Assembly (NCBI GenBank): GCA_951813625.1
Contig: CATOTS010000022.1
Location: forward strand, 1 to 64,000
DNA length: 64,000 nucleotides
Direction of reading: 5' to 3'
From: an uncultured Caldilineaceae bacterium
GTDB lineage: Bacteria; Chloroflexota; Anaerolineae; Caldilineales; Caldilineaceae
Position numbers and translations under genes: made by a program. Each line of letters opens with the position of its first letter. The stretch's first letter is position 1. The notes under the pieces were generated by a model. The model was not told the DNA's origin and made no database searches. It worked only from the letters and a program-made list of their open reading frames with translations. This document shows, piece after piece, positions 25,074-33,911 of this stretch.

Positions 25074-26609
25074 TTATGCCTGGTCCCGGCTGCCCAGGGC
25101 ATCCAACAGCTGCTCGGCCTCGACAGCCGTGATCTTGCCCTCCGACAACATCCGCAAAACAGTGAGCCGCTCCTCTTCGGTGACCGGCTCACCGTCATCT
25201 TCGCTCTCCGCATCGACGTCAAAGTCAATTTCAACATCCAGGTCCATGTCCACTTCTACGTCGTCGAATTCGGATCGAGCCGGCCCGTCACGCCTAGCAG
25301 CGCCGGACGCAGTCTCATCCGTGTCAAAACTGAAGCTCCAGCTGCGGGCATCGCCCCAATCCCCGTCGGCCGCCCTCTTGCTCGCGGCGCGCAGTTTCCT
25401 CCGCAGCTTTCTGCCCAGGGACCGGGAGATGTGCCGTTGCGCGCGCGCGGCGATCCGTGCGCCCCTGACGCCCACTTCTTCGCCAAGACCTTTCAGAATT
25501 GCGGCGGACTCGAGTTGCACGCTGCCTCCGGCAACCAGCGAATAGCTGCTCTTCCCCGCGCCGACGCGGAACGAATGCACGCCCGGCCCGCGCGCGACCA
25601 ACGTGGGGCCGCCTTCGACCGTGAGCGAACCGCCGCAGACCGCCTTGAAAGAGCCTCCTTCCGTTTCAGCCAAACGGCAGCGTATGTCGTCCCCTGCAGT
25701 CAGGCGCACGTTTCCGGTAATCGTGGACAGCTGAACGCTGCCGCCGCACTTGGCCGAGAGCGAGCCGCCGCACCCATCAACCACCAGGTCGCCGCCCACG
25801 CCGCCCAGCGAAACCGAGCCCCCTACTTGGTGGAGCGTCCCGCTTCCGTTAACCTTCTTACAGGCGAACGCGCCGCGAACGCTTTCGGCGGTCAGATCGC
25901 CCATGACCCGCCTCACAGCAACCTCTCCCACCTCACCCAGATTCAGTGTCCCGTCGACCTGGTTGCACGCGACTTTTCCCCGCACACCGCGCAGGGATAC
26001 GTTGCCCAGCGCCTTGCCGATGGCCGCGGCGCCGTCAACGTTGATCAGTTCGACGGCGCCGTCTGCCCTCTCGATAACGACGTTCCCGCCTGCATTCAGC
26101 ACGTCGACGTCGGCGCGCGCCAGCGCTACCCGTACGGCGGACACGTTCTGCAGAGTCAACCGCCCGGCAACCTCGGAGATCGAGATCTCCCCGCCGATTT
26201 GCTCAGCCGACAGATCGGCCTGCGCGCGCCGATTCACCTCTACCTCGCCGGCGATGTTTGCCAGGTTCACCCGGCCTGCAGCGTTTTCGATCGTCACCCT
26301 GCCGGCATCCTCTACCAGCAGGTCGCCGCCAGCCTTTGCAAGCTCCACGCCGCCGTGCAGATTGCTTACTATCACCTGTCCTTCCGCCGCGATCCCCACC
26401 ACTTCAACCGTCTGCGGCAGCCTCACCGTACATGAAGAATCAGCCTCGATTTCGATCTGTTCCGGCACAGCGTCTACCACCGGCCGACTTCCCTGGCCGT
26501 CCACCTCAATCAGCGCCTCTTCCCAACCCTCAACGCGCAGGTCTCCTGCGCAGCGTATACGCACGCGCCGGTTCGGAGACTCCAGTTCCACCTGAATCTG
26601 TTCACTCAT
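25074..26609 (-). CDS. DUF4097-like beta-helix protein with C-terminal SHOCT-type hairpin (LiaX/YvlB-like)
   Basis: 511 residues. Residues about 50-360 are repeated short strands with Gly/Val patterns (…GGVELAKAGGDLLVEDAGRV…), as in DUF4097/adhesin-like right-handed beta solenoids. Residues about 390-415 are strongly basic (LGRKLRRKLRAASKRAA). About 440-475 is very acidic (DDVEVDMDLDVEIDFDVDAE). Residues 477-505 (EERLTVLRMLSEGKITAVEA, then EQLLDAL) are the YvlB/LiaX-type helical hairpin. No signal peptide is seen. The same hairpin occurs in the first and last proteins of this operon. A role as an envelope-stress sensor or scaffold for the ABC exporter is inferred from context. Confidence 0.75.
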   Translation of the reverse strand: MSEQIQVELESPNRRVRIRCAGDLRVEGWEEALIEVDGQGSRPVVDAVPEQIEIEADSSCTVRLPQTVEVVGIAAEGQVIVSNLHGGVELAKAGGDLLVEDAGRVTIENAAGRVNLANIAGEVEVNRRAQADLSAEQIGGEISISEVAGRLTLQNVSAVRVALARADVDVLNAGGNVVIERADGAVELINVDGAAAIGKALGNVSLRGVRGKVACNQVDGTLNLGEVGEVAVRRVMGDLTAESVRGAFACKKVNGSGTLHQVGGSVSLGGVGGDLVVDGCGGSLSAKCGGSVQLSTITGNVRLTAGDDIRCRLAETEGGSFKAVCGGSLTVEGGPTLVARGPGVHSFRVGAGKSSYSLVAGGSVQLESAAILKGLGEEVGVRGARIAARAQRHISRSLGRKLRRKLRAASKRAADGDWGDARSWSFSFDTDETASGAARRDGPARSEFDDVEVDMDLDVEIDFDVDAESEDDGEPVTEEERLTVLRMLSEGKITAVEAEQLLDALGSRDQA

Positions 26610-26662
26610 TTCGCTCCCCTTGCATGTCTCCGCATGTCCCCGACTCGTGAGGTGCGGAGCTT

Positions 26663-27046
26663 CTATTCGCTCTGCAACTGCTCCATCGCCGCCTCATAGC
26701 TGATTTCGCCGGCCTCAAGTTGCTCAAGTATCTGACGCCGCGCCTTCTCCTCCATTGCCGGGGGCTCGTCGCGGCCCGGCTCGTATCCCATGGCTCGAAT
26801 AACCTCGCGCAACCGCCCCCGCAGCGTAGGGTAGGAGAGAGCCAACTCCTCCTCCATCCGGTTCAGCTTGCCCTCGCAGCGCACGAAGGTCGCCGCAAAC
26901 GCAAGCTGCTCCCGCGTCAGCCCTGCGAACGGCGTTTCAACCACGAAGCGCCCCTCGACCCGGCTGTCGCATTCACGGCAAAAGAAGCCGGTGACGGTCA
27001 AATCTTTCCCCTGGCAGATCGGGCAGGCAGTGGGTAAAGGATTCAT
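26663..27046 (-). CDS. DUF2089 protein: zinc ribbon, HTH-like core and C-terminal hairpin
   Basis: 127 residues. An N-terminal zinc ribbon has C8-x2-C11 and C23-x2-C26. The middle is the DUF2089 core (LTREQLAFAATFVRCEGKLN, then ALSYPTLRGRLREVIRAMGY), which reads like a sigma-region-4/HTH fold and may bind DNA. Residues 103-125 (RRQILEQLEAGEISYEAAME) are the same helical hairpin as in the two YvlB/LiaX-like proteins of the operon. It is the first gene, behind AAGGAGG, and is the likely regulator of the operon; that is inference. Confidence 0.85.
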   Translation of the reverse strand: MNPLPTACPICQGKDLTVTGFFCRECDSRVEGRFVVETPFAGLTREQLAFAATFVRCEGKLNRMEEELALSYPTLRGRLREVIRAMGYEPGRDEPPAMEEKARRQILEQLEAGEISYEAAMEQLQSE

Positions 27047-27335
27047 GCAGCCTCCTTCCTCAGGCTATGGTCTCTATGGCCGGTCCGGAGCAATCGTCCT
27101 TCCTCTCGTTGTCTATGTTGTTGAAGAGCGGTTCTCCTTGCCATCGGCCGCTTTCCTGAATGTGAGAACGACTGTGCGCGCCAGCGCGGCCCCTGCCGGG
27201 AATGGCGCCCCCGAAGATTGTTCTGCTCAACCGTGTTCGATTCCTCCCCTCGCAGCGCCTCTTCTATACTCATTCGCCACAGAAACATTCTTGAAAACCT
27301 TTAATATTTTGAAATCTCATCACATAATATTCAAC

Positions 27336-27364
27336 ACTATAAGTCAAATGTGTAAATTTGTCAA
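27336..27364 (-). promoter_or_regulatory. Strong sigma-70-type promoter of the DUF2089/LiaX operon
   Basis: On the minus strand TTGACA (27359-27364), a 17-base spacer and TATAGT (27336-27341), in an AT-rich patch. The predicted leader before DUF2089 is about 280 bases. It contains an 81-codon open frame (27043-27288) whose TGA overlaps the DUF2089 ATG. Confidence 0.7.
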
Positions 27365-27511
27365 GAATTAATTTCAATTTGGGTGCAGTCCAAGAATGAG
27401 GTGCAGATTCCCATGCCTCGGGTTGCAACGAAGTCATGGCCGGTCCACGCTCCATTCCCGGCAGAGTGGAGCAATACGTTTTCCTGCATCCCTTTGGACG
27501 GTCGGGCCTGA

Positions 27512-27735
27512 CGGCCCTCCCTTGTGCGGGGGGACTCCCCCCGCAACGCCCCCCTGACACCCCTCCACCCGCCGGTTGTGGGTTCTAATGTAGCCCTGCG
27601 AGGCCAGCGGCCCGTCGCCCCCGCCACCGTGCCTGCGCGATTCCATCGTGTCGCCAACGCGCCGCGTGCCTACACGGCCGTGTGTGCGCGTCCCCCTCCA
27701 CTCGCGCGCTCGACCGCCAGGTGCCTCCCCCCGCA
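27512..27735. repeat. 224-bp direct repeat, copy 1
   Basis: It is repeated 258 bases downstream with only about four differences. It includes a perfect GC hairpin, TGCGGGGGG-ACT-CCCCCCGCA, at 27525-27545. A shorter third copy of the hairpin end is at 59872-59925. Confidence 0.9.
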
Positions 27736-27769
27736 ATTCCTGACCCCTAACCCCTGCCCCCTGCAGTTC

Positions 27770-27993
27770 CGGCCCTCCCTTGTGCGGGGGGACTCCCCCC
27801 GCAACGCCCCCCTGACACCCCTCCACCCGCCGGTTGTGGGTTCTAATGTAGCCCTGCGAGGCCAGCGGCCCGTCGCCCCCGCCACCGTGCCTGCGCGATT
27901 CCATCGTGTCGCCAACGCGCCGCGTGCCTACACGGCCGTATGTACGCGTCCCCCGCCACTCGCGCGCTCGACCGCCAGGCGCCTCCCCCCGCA
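27770..27993. repeat. 224-bp direct repeat, copy 2
   Basis: Second copy, with its hairpin at 27783-27803. The few differences lie in the last 50 bases. The 34 bases between the copies are not repeated. Confidence 0.9.
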
Positions 27994-28763
27994 GCGTCTC
28001 CCTGATGGTCTCCCTCCGCCGAATGTGGGGGTCAAGGCAGTCCAGTGCTACCTGCGGCCCAACGCGCCGCCCCAATATCAGCGAATGCCGCGGCCTGTGC
28101 CTCTCCCAAAACCGGCAAACTACTTCAGCCGCCGCTGGCATGAATTCCCCGCCAAAGGATTCCCACCCCAAAAGTGGGCTGCTCCCTTTCAGTCCTGATC
28201 AAAAGAAGGCATGGGGTTGACAAGCGTCGCGCTCAAAGAGTCGGTCACGGCAGGCGCGCTGCACAAGTTGAAAGTACCTACTTTGAACTGAAGCATTCAG
28301 GCCTTGCAATGGCGGCGCTCGCGCCCGCATCGCGCGAAGGGGACGGAACGGGCGTAGTCTTACCTGCCGACTGTCGCTGCCGATGAGAAGCTGGCTGTCG
28401 GCCCAAGCAATGCCGCACATCCGACTGGCTCCAGCTTCGGGGTCCTCTGGTCCGCGCTATCAAGTCGCGGGACGGTAACCATTTGGGATTCCGATAAGGG
28501 TTCTTCGAACAGAGCGATGCGTCTGCGGCTTCGCCACCTTAAATGGGCGAATGGAGATGTTTCCGGTCCAAGCGCCGTTCGACCTCCGCTACGTAACCCG
28601 CGAGGGCCAGGCCTAACGGCACTGCAAACTGTCCAGCTGAGGACTTACTTCGATGAGGACAAGAAGGTGGCGGGCTTGGGGCCGGAAAGGGAAAGCAACG
28701 CCTGCTCCCGAACGGATGGGGGCGACGGTGGCCTTCGACCCGGCGCGCCAACGCGGCGCACAA

Positions 28764-29750
28764 CTATCCCAGTCGGATGCGCGGGTCGACGACGGCCAGC
28801 AGTATATCGGAGAGCAGCGTCCCGATGATGGTCAGCGCGCTGAGAAGAAAGAGGAAACTGCCGGCCAGGTACATGTCCTGAGAGGTGAGAGATCGAAGCA
28901 GCATCGGCCCTGTTGTCGGCAGGCTGAGCACCATGGCTACAAGCGTCGTGCCGGAGACGAGGCTGGCCAACGACCAGCCGACCGTGCTGAAGAATGGGTT
29001 GAGCGCAACGCGCACAGGGTACTTCCAGACGAGTCTGCCTTCTCTGACTCCTTTGGCGCGTGCGGTCTCGACATAGGGTTTGTTGATTTCGTCGAGCAGA
29101 TTGGCTCGGGTGATGCGTATGTTGCCGGCCGTACCGTTGACGGCCACGATCAACATGGGCACCCATATCCGCTTGAGCATATCGACGATCTTGGGCCAAC
29201 TCCATGGTTCAAGCATGTATTCATCGGAAAAGAGACCGCCTACGTTGAGGCCAAGCCAGGATTGAGCGAGGAAGAGAATGATCAGCGCCAGCAGAAATCC
29301 CGGCGTGCCCAGGCCGACGAAGCTGAAGGTCGTCATCACGTAGTCGAGCCACGAATACTGATGGGTCGCCGAATAAACTCCCACTGGAATCGCAATGAAC
29401 CAGCCAACCAGCAGAGCCCCAAAGGATAACGTCATCGTGAGCCCCAGCCGTTCCCAAATCAGTTCGCTGACCGGTTTCTGCCATTCAAATGATTGTCCCC
29501 AGTCGCCCTTGAACAGCACGCCGTAAATCCATTTGAGGTATTGGACATAGACCGGTTGACCCAGGCCGTAGCGTATTCGAAGCGACTCCAATTCAGCCTC
29601 GTCAACTTCGTCTCCCTCCTGTCGCAGTTGGGCGACGTACGAAGTCAGAAAGTCGCCCGGCGGGAGCTGGATGATGGCGAAGGAGAGGATAGAGATCGCG
29701 ACCAACGTCGGGATCATCAGAAAGACACGCTGAACAACGTAGGCAAGCAT
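28764..29750 (-). CDS. ABC transporter permease, DppB-like (set A)
   Basis: 328 residues with six helices. The start MLAYVVQRVFLMIPTLVAIS is the DppB/OppB N-terminus. The cytoplasmic EAA-like loop reads NKPYVETARAKGVREGRLVW, and the C-terminus ends DILLAVVDPRIRLG. An insert of about 40 residues after helix 1 is shared with the other DppB genes of this window. It pairs with the binding protein just upstream; no DppC gene follows, and 28647-28763 shows nothing coding. It needs a DppC partner from elsewhere, for example set D (56533-57723). Confidence 0.9.
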   Translation of the reverse strand: MLAYVVQRVFLMIPTLVAISILSFAIIQLPPGDFLTSYVAQLRQEGDEVDEAELESLRIRYGLGQPVYVQYLKWIYGVLFKGDWGQSFEWQKPVSELIWERLGLTMTLSFGALLVGWFIAIPVGVYSATHQYSWLDYVMTTFSFVGLGTPGFLLALIILFLAQSWLGLNVGGLFSDEYMLEPWSWPKIVDMLKRIWVPMLIVAVNGTAGNIRITRANLLDEINKPYVETARAKGVREGRLVWKYPVRVALNPFFSTVGWSLASLVSGTTLVAMVLSLPTTGPMLLRSLTSQDMYLAGSFLFLLSALTIIGTLLSDILLAVVDPRIRLG

Positions 29751-29782
29751 AAGGTCTCCCGAAGAGAAAGGAATGAGTCAGG

Positions 29783-29812
29783 AGGAATGGGATGCGTGAA
29801 CACCCCACTCCT
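29783..29812 (-). other. Stem-loop between binding-protein and permease genes (set A)
   Basis: In the minus-strand RNA, AGGAGTGGG pairs with CCCATTCCT (nine pairs, one of them G-U) around an 11-12-base loop. The non-transcribed reading would have a mismatch, so the structure is specific to this direction. Confidence 0.55.
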
Positions 29813-29848
29813 TCCCTGTCACGCCTCGCTCAATTACGTACTCATTCT

Positions 29849-31864
29849 TTACGCGTTTTCCCAGAAGTACGTCTCGGTGTGGAGCAGGTGCTCGTCACCG
29901 GTCGTATCGTCCAGCGGGAAGCCGGACAGGTAGTTGCGCACACCGTTCTTAACGATAATCGGCGCCGGGCGCTCGCCCAGGTAGCCAATCATCGGCAACT
30001 CTTCGGCCCAGATATCGAGAATCTCGTGGAACATGGCGGTCTGCTTATCGGCATCCGGTTCAATCTTGATAGCATCCCAGATTTCCCAGATCTTCCAGAC
30101 CCAATGCCCGGCGGGCGGCTCGACGCCGGCAGGATTGGTCCCGCCGCTGTTGCGCCAGTGCGCCCACCCAGCCGCCCACGGGCGGTCGGGCTGTTCACAG
30201 GTCCAGATTGTCGGGTTGACCAGAGGCACGACCGTGCGGTCGCCGCCCCACCAGGCCGCCTCGATCTCGTTGGCGCCGTGGTGCTCTTCGTATAGCGAAC
30301 GCTCAAAACCTTTGTACGCGGCCTTCACGCCGACGGCAGCAAAGTACTTGATTACTTCCTGCACCGTATCCTCGTCGGTGGTGCCGGGTTGCGCCGTACC
30401 TTCGATGATGAAACTGAGCGTTTCGCCGCTGCCGTCGTTCCAGAGGCGGAAACCGTCGCTGTCCTTTTCGGCGTAGCCGGCATCGTCGAGGAGCTGGTTG
30501 GCCAGGTCGGGGTCGTACTCAATCCAGGCGTTGGCCTGCTTGGGGTAGGCCTGCGCCGAGCTTTCGAGCGGGCTGTACTGCCGCGGCGTCATAAGACCAT
30601 CCCAGACCAGCTCGTTGATGGCGACGCGGTCAACCGCGACAGAGAGAGCGATGCGGACATCGCGGACGTTGAAAAATTCGCGCAGCCGGTCGTTCTTTGT
30701 CGACTGGTTGAGCTGGATGGCCGAGTGGCCGGAGGCGGAACCGAGGAAGACCTTGTAGTCGCCGGCATCTTCGTTTTCCTTGTAGAGCGTGAAGTTGCCG
30801 ATATTGACGTGACGTGCCTGGAAGTCGATCTCGCCGTTGATGATACGCAGGTCGAAGACGTCGTTGGTCTCGAACAGACGATGGTTGACAGTGTCGACGT
30901 AGGGCAGCTGGTTGCCATCGGAATCGACGCCGAAGAAGTAGGGGTTGCGCTCCATGAGGAAGAGCTCGTTGGAAAGCTCGTTCTTGGCAATCCAGGGGCC
31001 GATGCTGGGCAGATCGGGGTTCAGATACCACCAGCGCCGATCGGTATAGTACTCTTCCCAACTGTTGAAGCCTGCCTCTTCCACCTGTGCCTGCAAACCT
31101 TCCTGGTCGTCGGTCAGCTCCATGTGGAACTGCTCCAGGTAATGGCCGGGCAAATAGAGATTCCTGGTCTGGCGGCCAAGCCTGTAGACGTAGAGCGGAT
31201 TCGGCAAGGGAAACTTGAAGGTGACCGTCGAGTCGTCGACGATTTCGAGCTCCATCGGCGTGCGCTCGGGTCCGGAAACCCACGTGCCGCCTATGCTGGG
31301 TGAAATCGTCTTGTTCGTCTCGTCGTTCTCCCACCACCAGCGGATCGCCTCGGTCGTGAATGGCGTGCCGTCGGACCACTTCATGCCCTCGCGCAGGTGG
31401 AAGGTCCACTCGGAAGCGTCGTCGTTGATCTCCCACGACTCAGCCATTCGAGGTTGCATGTTGAGGTTCTGGTCATACCACGAAAGACCGCGGTCCTGCA
31501 TTTTGGTCGGTCCCCAGCGGTCGGAAACGCCCTTGAAGCCGCGGCGGAAGGCGCCGCCGTAGTTGCCGTTCATCTCGGCAACAGGCATGACCATGGGGTT
31601 GACAGGCAGGCGCTCGTCCACAGGGGGCAGGTCGCCGCTGGCGACCATCTCGGCCAACATTGGCGCCTCGCCGTACTGCGACGCAGGTGTCGCCGACGCC
31701 GAGTCAGATGACTCAGCCGCAGGCGCCGCGGTCGGCGCCGCTTCTTCCATCGGCTCCGGTTCGCCGTCGGCGCCGCAGGCCACAGCCACGACACCCGCGG
31801 TAGCAACGGCCGACACGCGCATGAACTCGCGTCGGGAAATCGGTGTTGGTGCTCTTCTACGCAT
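29849..31864 (-). CDS. Extracellular solute-binding protein family 5, Tat lipoprotein (set A)
   Basis: 671 residues. The N-terminus has a twin-arginine signal (ISRREFMRVSAVATAGV) ending in a lipobox with Cys30, then an Ala/Glu/Pro-rich linker. The mature part is a DppA/OppA-type binding protein (FNLREG-like segment FHLREGMKWSDGTPFTTEAI, and a VDRVAINELVWDG helix). It should sit folded on the outer face of the membrane as a lipoprotein. At 671 residues it is longer than enteric DppA (about 535), as is usual for such proteins in Chloroflexota. The ligand could be a peptide or an oligosaccharide. Confidence 0.92.
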   Translation of the reverse strand: MRRRAPTPISRREFMRVSAVATAGVVAVACGADGEPEPMEEAAPTAAPAAESSDSASATPASQYGEAPMLAEMVASGDLPPVDERLPVNPMVMPVAEMNGNYGGAFRRGFKGVSDRWGPTKMQDRGLSWYDQNLNMQPRMAESWEINDDASEWTFHLREGMKWSDGTPFTTEAIRWWWENDETNKTISPSIGGTWVSGPERTPMELEIVDDSTVTFKFPLPNPLYVYRLGRQTRNLYLPGHYLEQFHMELTDDQEGLQAQVEEAGFNSWEEYYTDRRWWYLNPDLPSIGPWIAKNELSNELFLMERNPYFFGVDSDGNQLPYVDTVNHRLFETNDVFDLRIINGEIDFQARHVNIGNFTLYKENEDAGDYKVFLGSASGHSAIQLNQSTKNDRLREFFNVRDVRIALSVAVDRVAINELVWDGLMTPRQYSPLESSAQAYPKQANAWIEYDPDLANQLLDDAGYAEKDSDGFRLWNDGSGETLSFIIEGTAQPGTTDEDTVQEVIKYFAAVGVKAAYKGFERSLYEEHHGANEIEAAWWGGDRTVVPLVNPTIWTCEQPDRPWAAGWAHWRNSGGTNPAGVEPPAGHWVWKIWEIWDAIKIEPDADKQTAMFHEILDIWAEELPMIGYLGERPAPIIVKNGVRNYLSGFPLDDTTGDEHLLHTETYFWENA

Positions 31865-31961
31865 TCGGTTCTCTCCCTTGAGTGAAGAAATTGGGTTATG
31901 TACTGCAGTGAGCAGTCGTCAGTGACCAGGGTTTGTCGAGTTGGGCACTGACCGCTGACCA

Positions 31962-33794
31962 CTACTGCACGACGCCATCCTCCGGTACAAGCCAGGGTGG
32001 ATGAGGAATCTGCCGCTCGCTCAGATGACTTGCATAGAGAAAGCGGTAAACATCACTGATATAGAACTGCGGGAAGCGCTTGCTGGGCAACGATTCCAGA
32101 AACTTGTCATGGACCATCTCCGCCATCTGTTCACTCATGCCGGCGCTAACTTCGAAGTCGAAGTAGATGGCGAGGTCTCGCGCTGGGTCTTCAATAACCT
32201 GTTTGACGCCGAATGAATCGGGATACTTGTGCGCCGGCGAGTCCCGTTCCATCAGGAATGTACCCATGGCCGCCGAATGTATGTGGGCCTTGTGTCCGTA
32301 GAGGAAGTTGACCGTCTCCTGCGCATCCTCGATCGTTTCACCCGGGAAGCCGAAAAAGAAGAAGGTATGGTTCCAGATACCCGCCGCAGAACTCTCTTTT
32401 AGGATACGGCTCATGTGGGGCAGCTGAGTGCCCTTGATCATGTGGTCGATGATGGCAGCCGACGCGCTCTCCAGCCCGAAAAGAATCATGCGGCAACCGC
32501 CAATACCCATGTCCTCCAGCAGCTGCCCTGAGATAACTTTCTCGAAGCGAACACAGCCGCCCCAATGAAGTTCCTCGGGAAGCTGGCGCAAGATTTTCGA
32601 GAGATCCCGCAGGTTGCGCGGGGTGACCGCCTCGTCTGAGAAGAATATGTGCTTTACGCCGTACTTCCTGTGCAAAGCCAGCATCTGGTCGGCCAGCTGA
32701 TGGGCGCGTAGCTGGCTGAAAGATTCAGGCTCTCCGTAGCCAACATTGCAGAAAGCGCACTTCCCGAAGTAGCAGCCGCGCGCGGTCAACAGCGGCAGCG
32801 CCAGCTCCGGGGCAAGGTAGCGGTCGAGGGGCAGCCCGTCAAAGTCGGGCAGCGGAAGGTTGGCGATCTTTTCCGGTTCCTTGCGCGCGGTCACGCGGAG
32901 CCTGCCGCCGTCTTTGTAAATGAGATTGGGAACATCTGACAGACTCCCGTCAGCCGCCACCGCCCGCGCCAGATGCAGGAGCGGCACCTCACCGTCGAAG
33001 ACGATCGCGCTGTCAATCAGTTCGAACAGTGCGGGCACTTCGGCAATCTGAGCGCGCAGCATGCTGATGTGCGGTCCGCCGACTGTCACATGGCAATCAA
33101 GGCCCTCTTCCTTGATGAGATAGGCAGCGGTCAGGCCCGGCAGCATCTGAGCCATCGAGGGGATCGAGATGCCGACAATGTCGGGCTGTGTCCGGCGAAT
33201 ATCGGGCAACAGAAGGCGCCGGTAGATGTCCAGGAACATATTGTGCCGTTCGTCCCGCACACCTTGCAGGAGAAAGCGGCTATTGTCGGTCGGTCCGGCC
33301 GCATCATAGCCTTGAAAGTTGAGCGCGGCCGGGTAGAAGGGGAGATTTGCGATTTCCAGGCAATCGAGCAGCGTGCTGAAGAGCTCAAGGCCGATTGGGC
33401 CGTCGTAAAAGGCTGAGGAGCGAATGCCCGATTTGGCGCGTTCCACTTTTTTGGCGAGACGCGGTCCTGTTTGCAGCGCCCAGTTCAGCTTTTCCGGGCT
33501 GATTCTACCCGCTTCCGTCCGTCTCAGCCTCGCCAGCGTTGCAGTCAGGTATCGTCGGGAGAGGATTTCGTCGAAAACTTCAACGTTAAGATCGCGCTGG
33601 GTTACCTCAACGCCGTTCTGACGCAGATAGGCCGCCAGCGTCGGCAGCGCCAGATGGGGCATCGTCGGCGTCCAGTTCGGCGGGAACAGCAGCATCACCT
33701 TGGGCCTGCGCCCGCTCCCGTTGCTCTCGACTCCAACCGGACCTGCGCTGTCTGCCAGCAGTCCCAGTTCCTTCAATTCGATAATCGCGCTCAT
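31962..33794 (-). CDS. B12-binding-domain radical SAM protein
   Basis: 610 residues. The N-terminal part (about 30-280) resembles a cobalamin-binding Rossmann domain (KVMLLFPPNWTPTMPHLALP, and DIVGISIPSM then VTVGGPH). The radical SAM core has cysteines at 341, 346 and 349 (GCYFGKCAFC), so the first gap is four residues rather than three, as in several B12-dependent subgroups. Members carry out methylations, ring contractions or other radical chemistry on peptides, lipids and antibiotics. It lies between a binding-protein gene and a DppF gene of a transporter set, in the same direction. Whether it is functionally tied to the transported molecule is unknown. Confidence 0.88.
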   Translation of the reverse strand: MSAIIELKELGLLADSAGPVGVESNGSGRRPKVMLLFPPNWTPTMPHLALPTLAAYLRQNGVEVTQRDLNVEVFDEILSRRYLTATLARLRRTEAGRISPEKLNWALQTGPRLAKKVERAKSGIRSSAFYDGPIGLELFSTLLDCLEIANLPFYPAALNFQGYDAAGPTDNSRFLLQGVRDERHNMFLDIYRRLLLPDIRRTQPDIVGISIPSMAQMLPGLTAAYLIKEEGLDCHVTVGGPHISMLRAQIAEVPALFELIDSAIVFDGEVPLLHLARAVAADGSLSDVPNLIYKDGGRLRVTARKEPEKIANLPLPDFDGLPLDRYLAPELALPLLTARGCYFGKCAFCNVGYGEPESFSQLRAHQLADQMLALHRKYGVKHIFFSDEAVTPRNLRDLSKILRQLPEELHWGGCVRFEKVISGQLLEDMGIGGCRMILFGLESASAAIIDHMIKGTQLPHMSRILKESSAAGIWNHTFFFFGFPGETIEDAQETVNFLYGHKAHIHSAAMGTFLMERDSPAHKYPDSFGVKQVIEDPARDLAIYFDFEVSAGMSEQMAEMVHDKFLESLPSKRFPQFYISDVYRFLYASHLSERQIPHPPWLVPEDGVVQ

Positions 33795-33911
33795 TTAGTG
33801 ATGTCCCGGTACGTCAAATGACTGAACACCGGAGGCGTTCTGCGTGTACGTCGCTATAGGCAGCCGGTTAACTGTCGGTCCCGGAGGCACGCGCGCGGGT
33901 CTAAGGATAAG

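Larger units (their letters stand above)
27047..28763. other. 1.7-kb region without a convincing gene
   Basis: It holds the promoter and 280-base leader of the DUF2089 operon, a short AT-rich patch (27290-27375), and a 224-bp direct duplication. Around 28250-28560 the minus strand has faint WD40-like words (CGIAWADSQLLIGSDSRQVR) in broken frames, possibly a remnant gene. The long open frames here are artefacts of the GC-rich repeat. Confidence 0.6.

Noticed and set aside
27434-28198. Open frames of 245 and 224 codons on opposite strands
   Set aside because: They only translate the 224-bp GC-rich duplication twice; the repeated RGDSPRNAPLTPL words come from the hairpin repeat.
28250-28560. 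WD40-like words on the minus strand (CGIAWADSQLLIGSDSRQVR)
   Set aside because: Only one repeat-like segment, in broken frames without the Trp-Asp ends; too weak for a pseudogene call.
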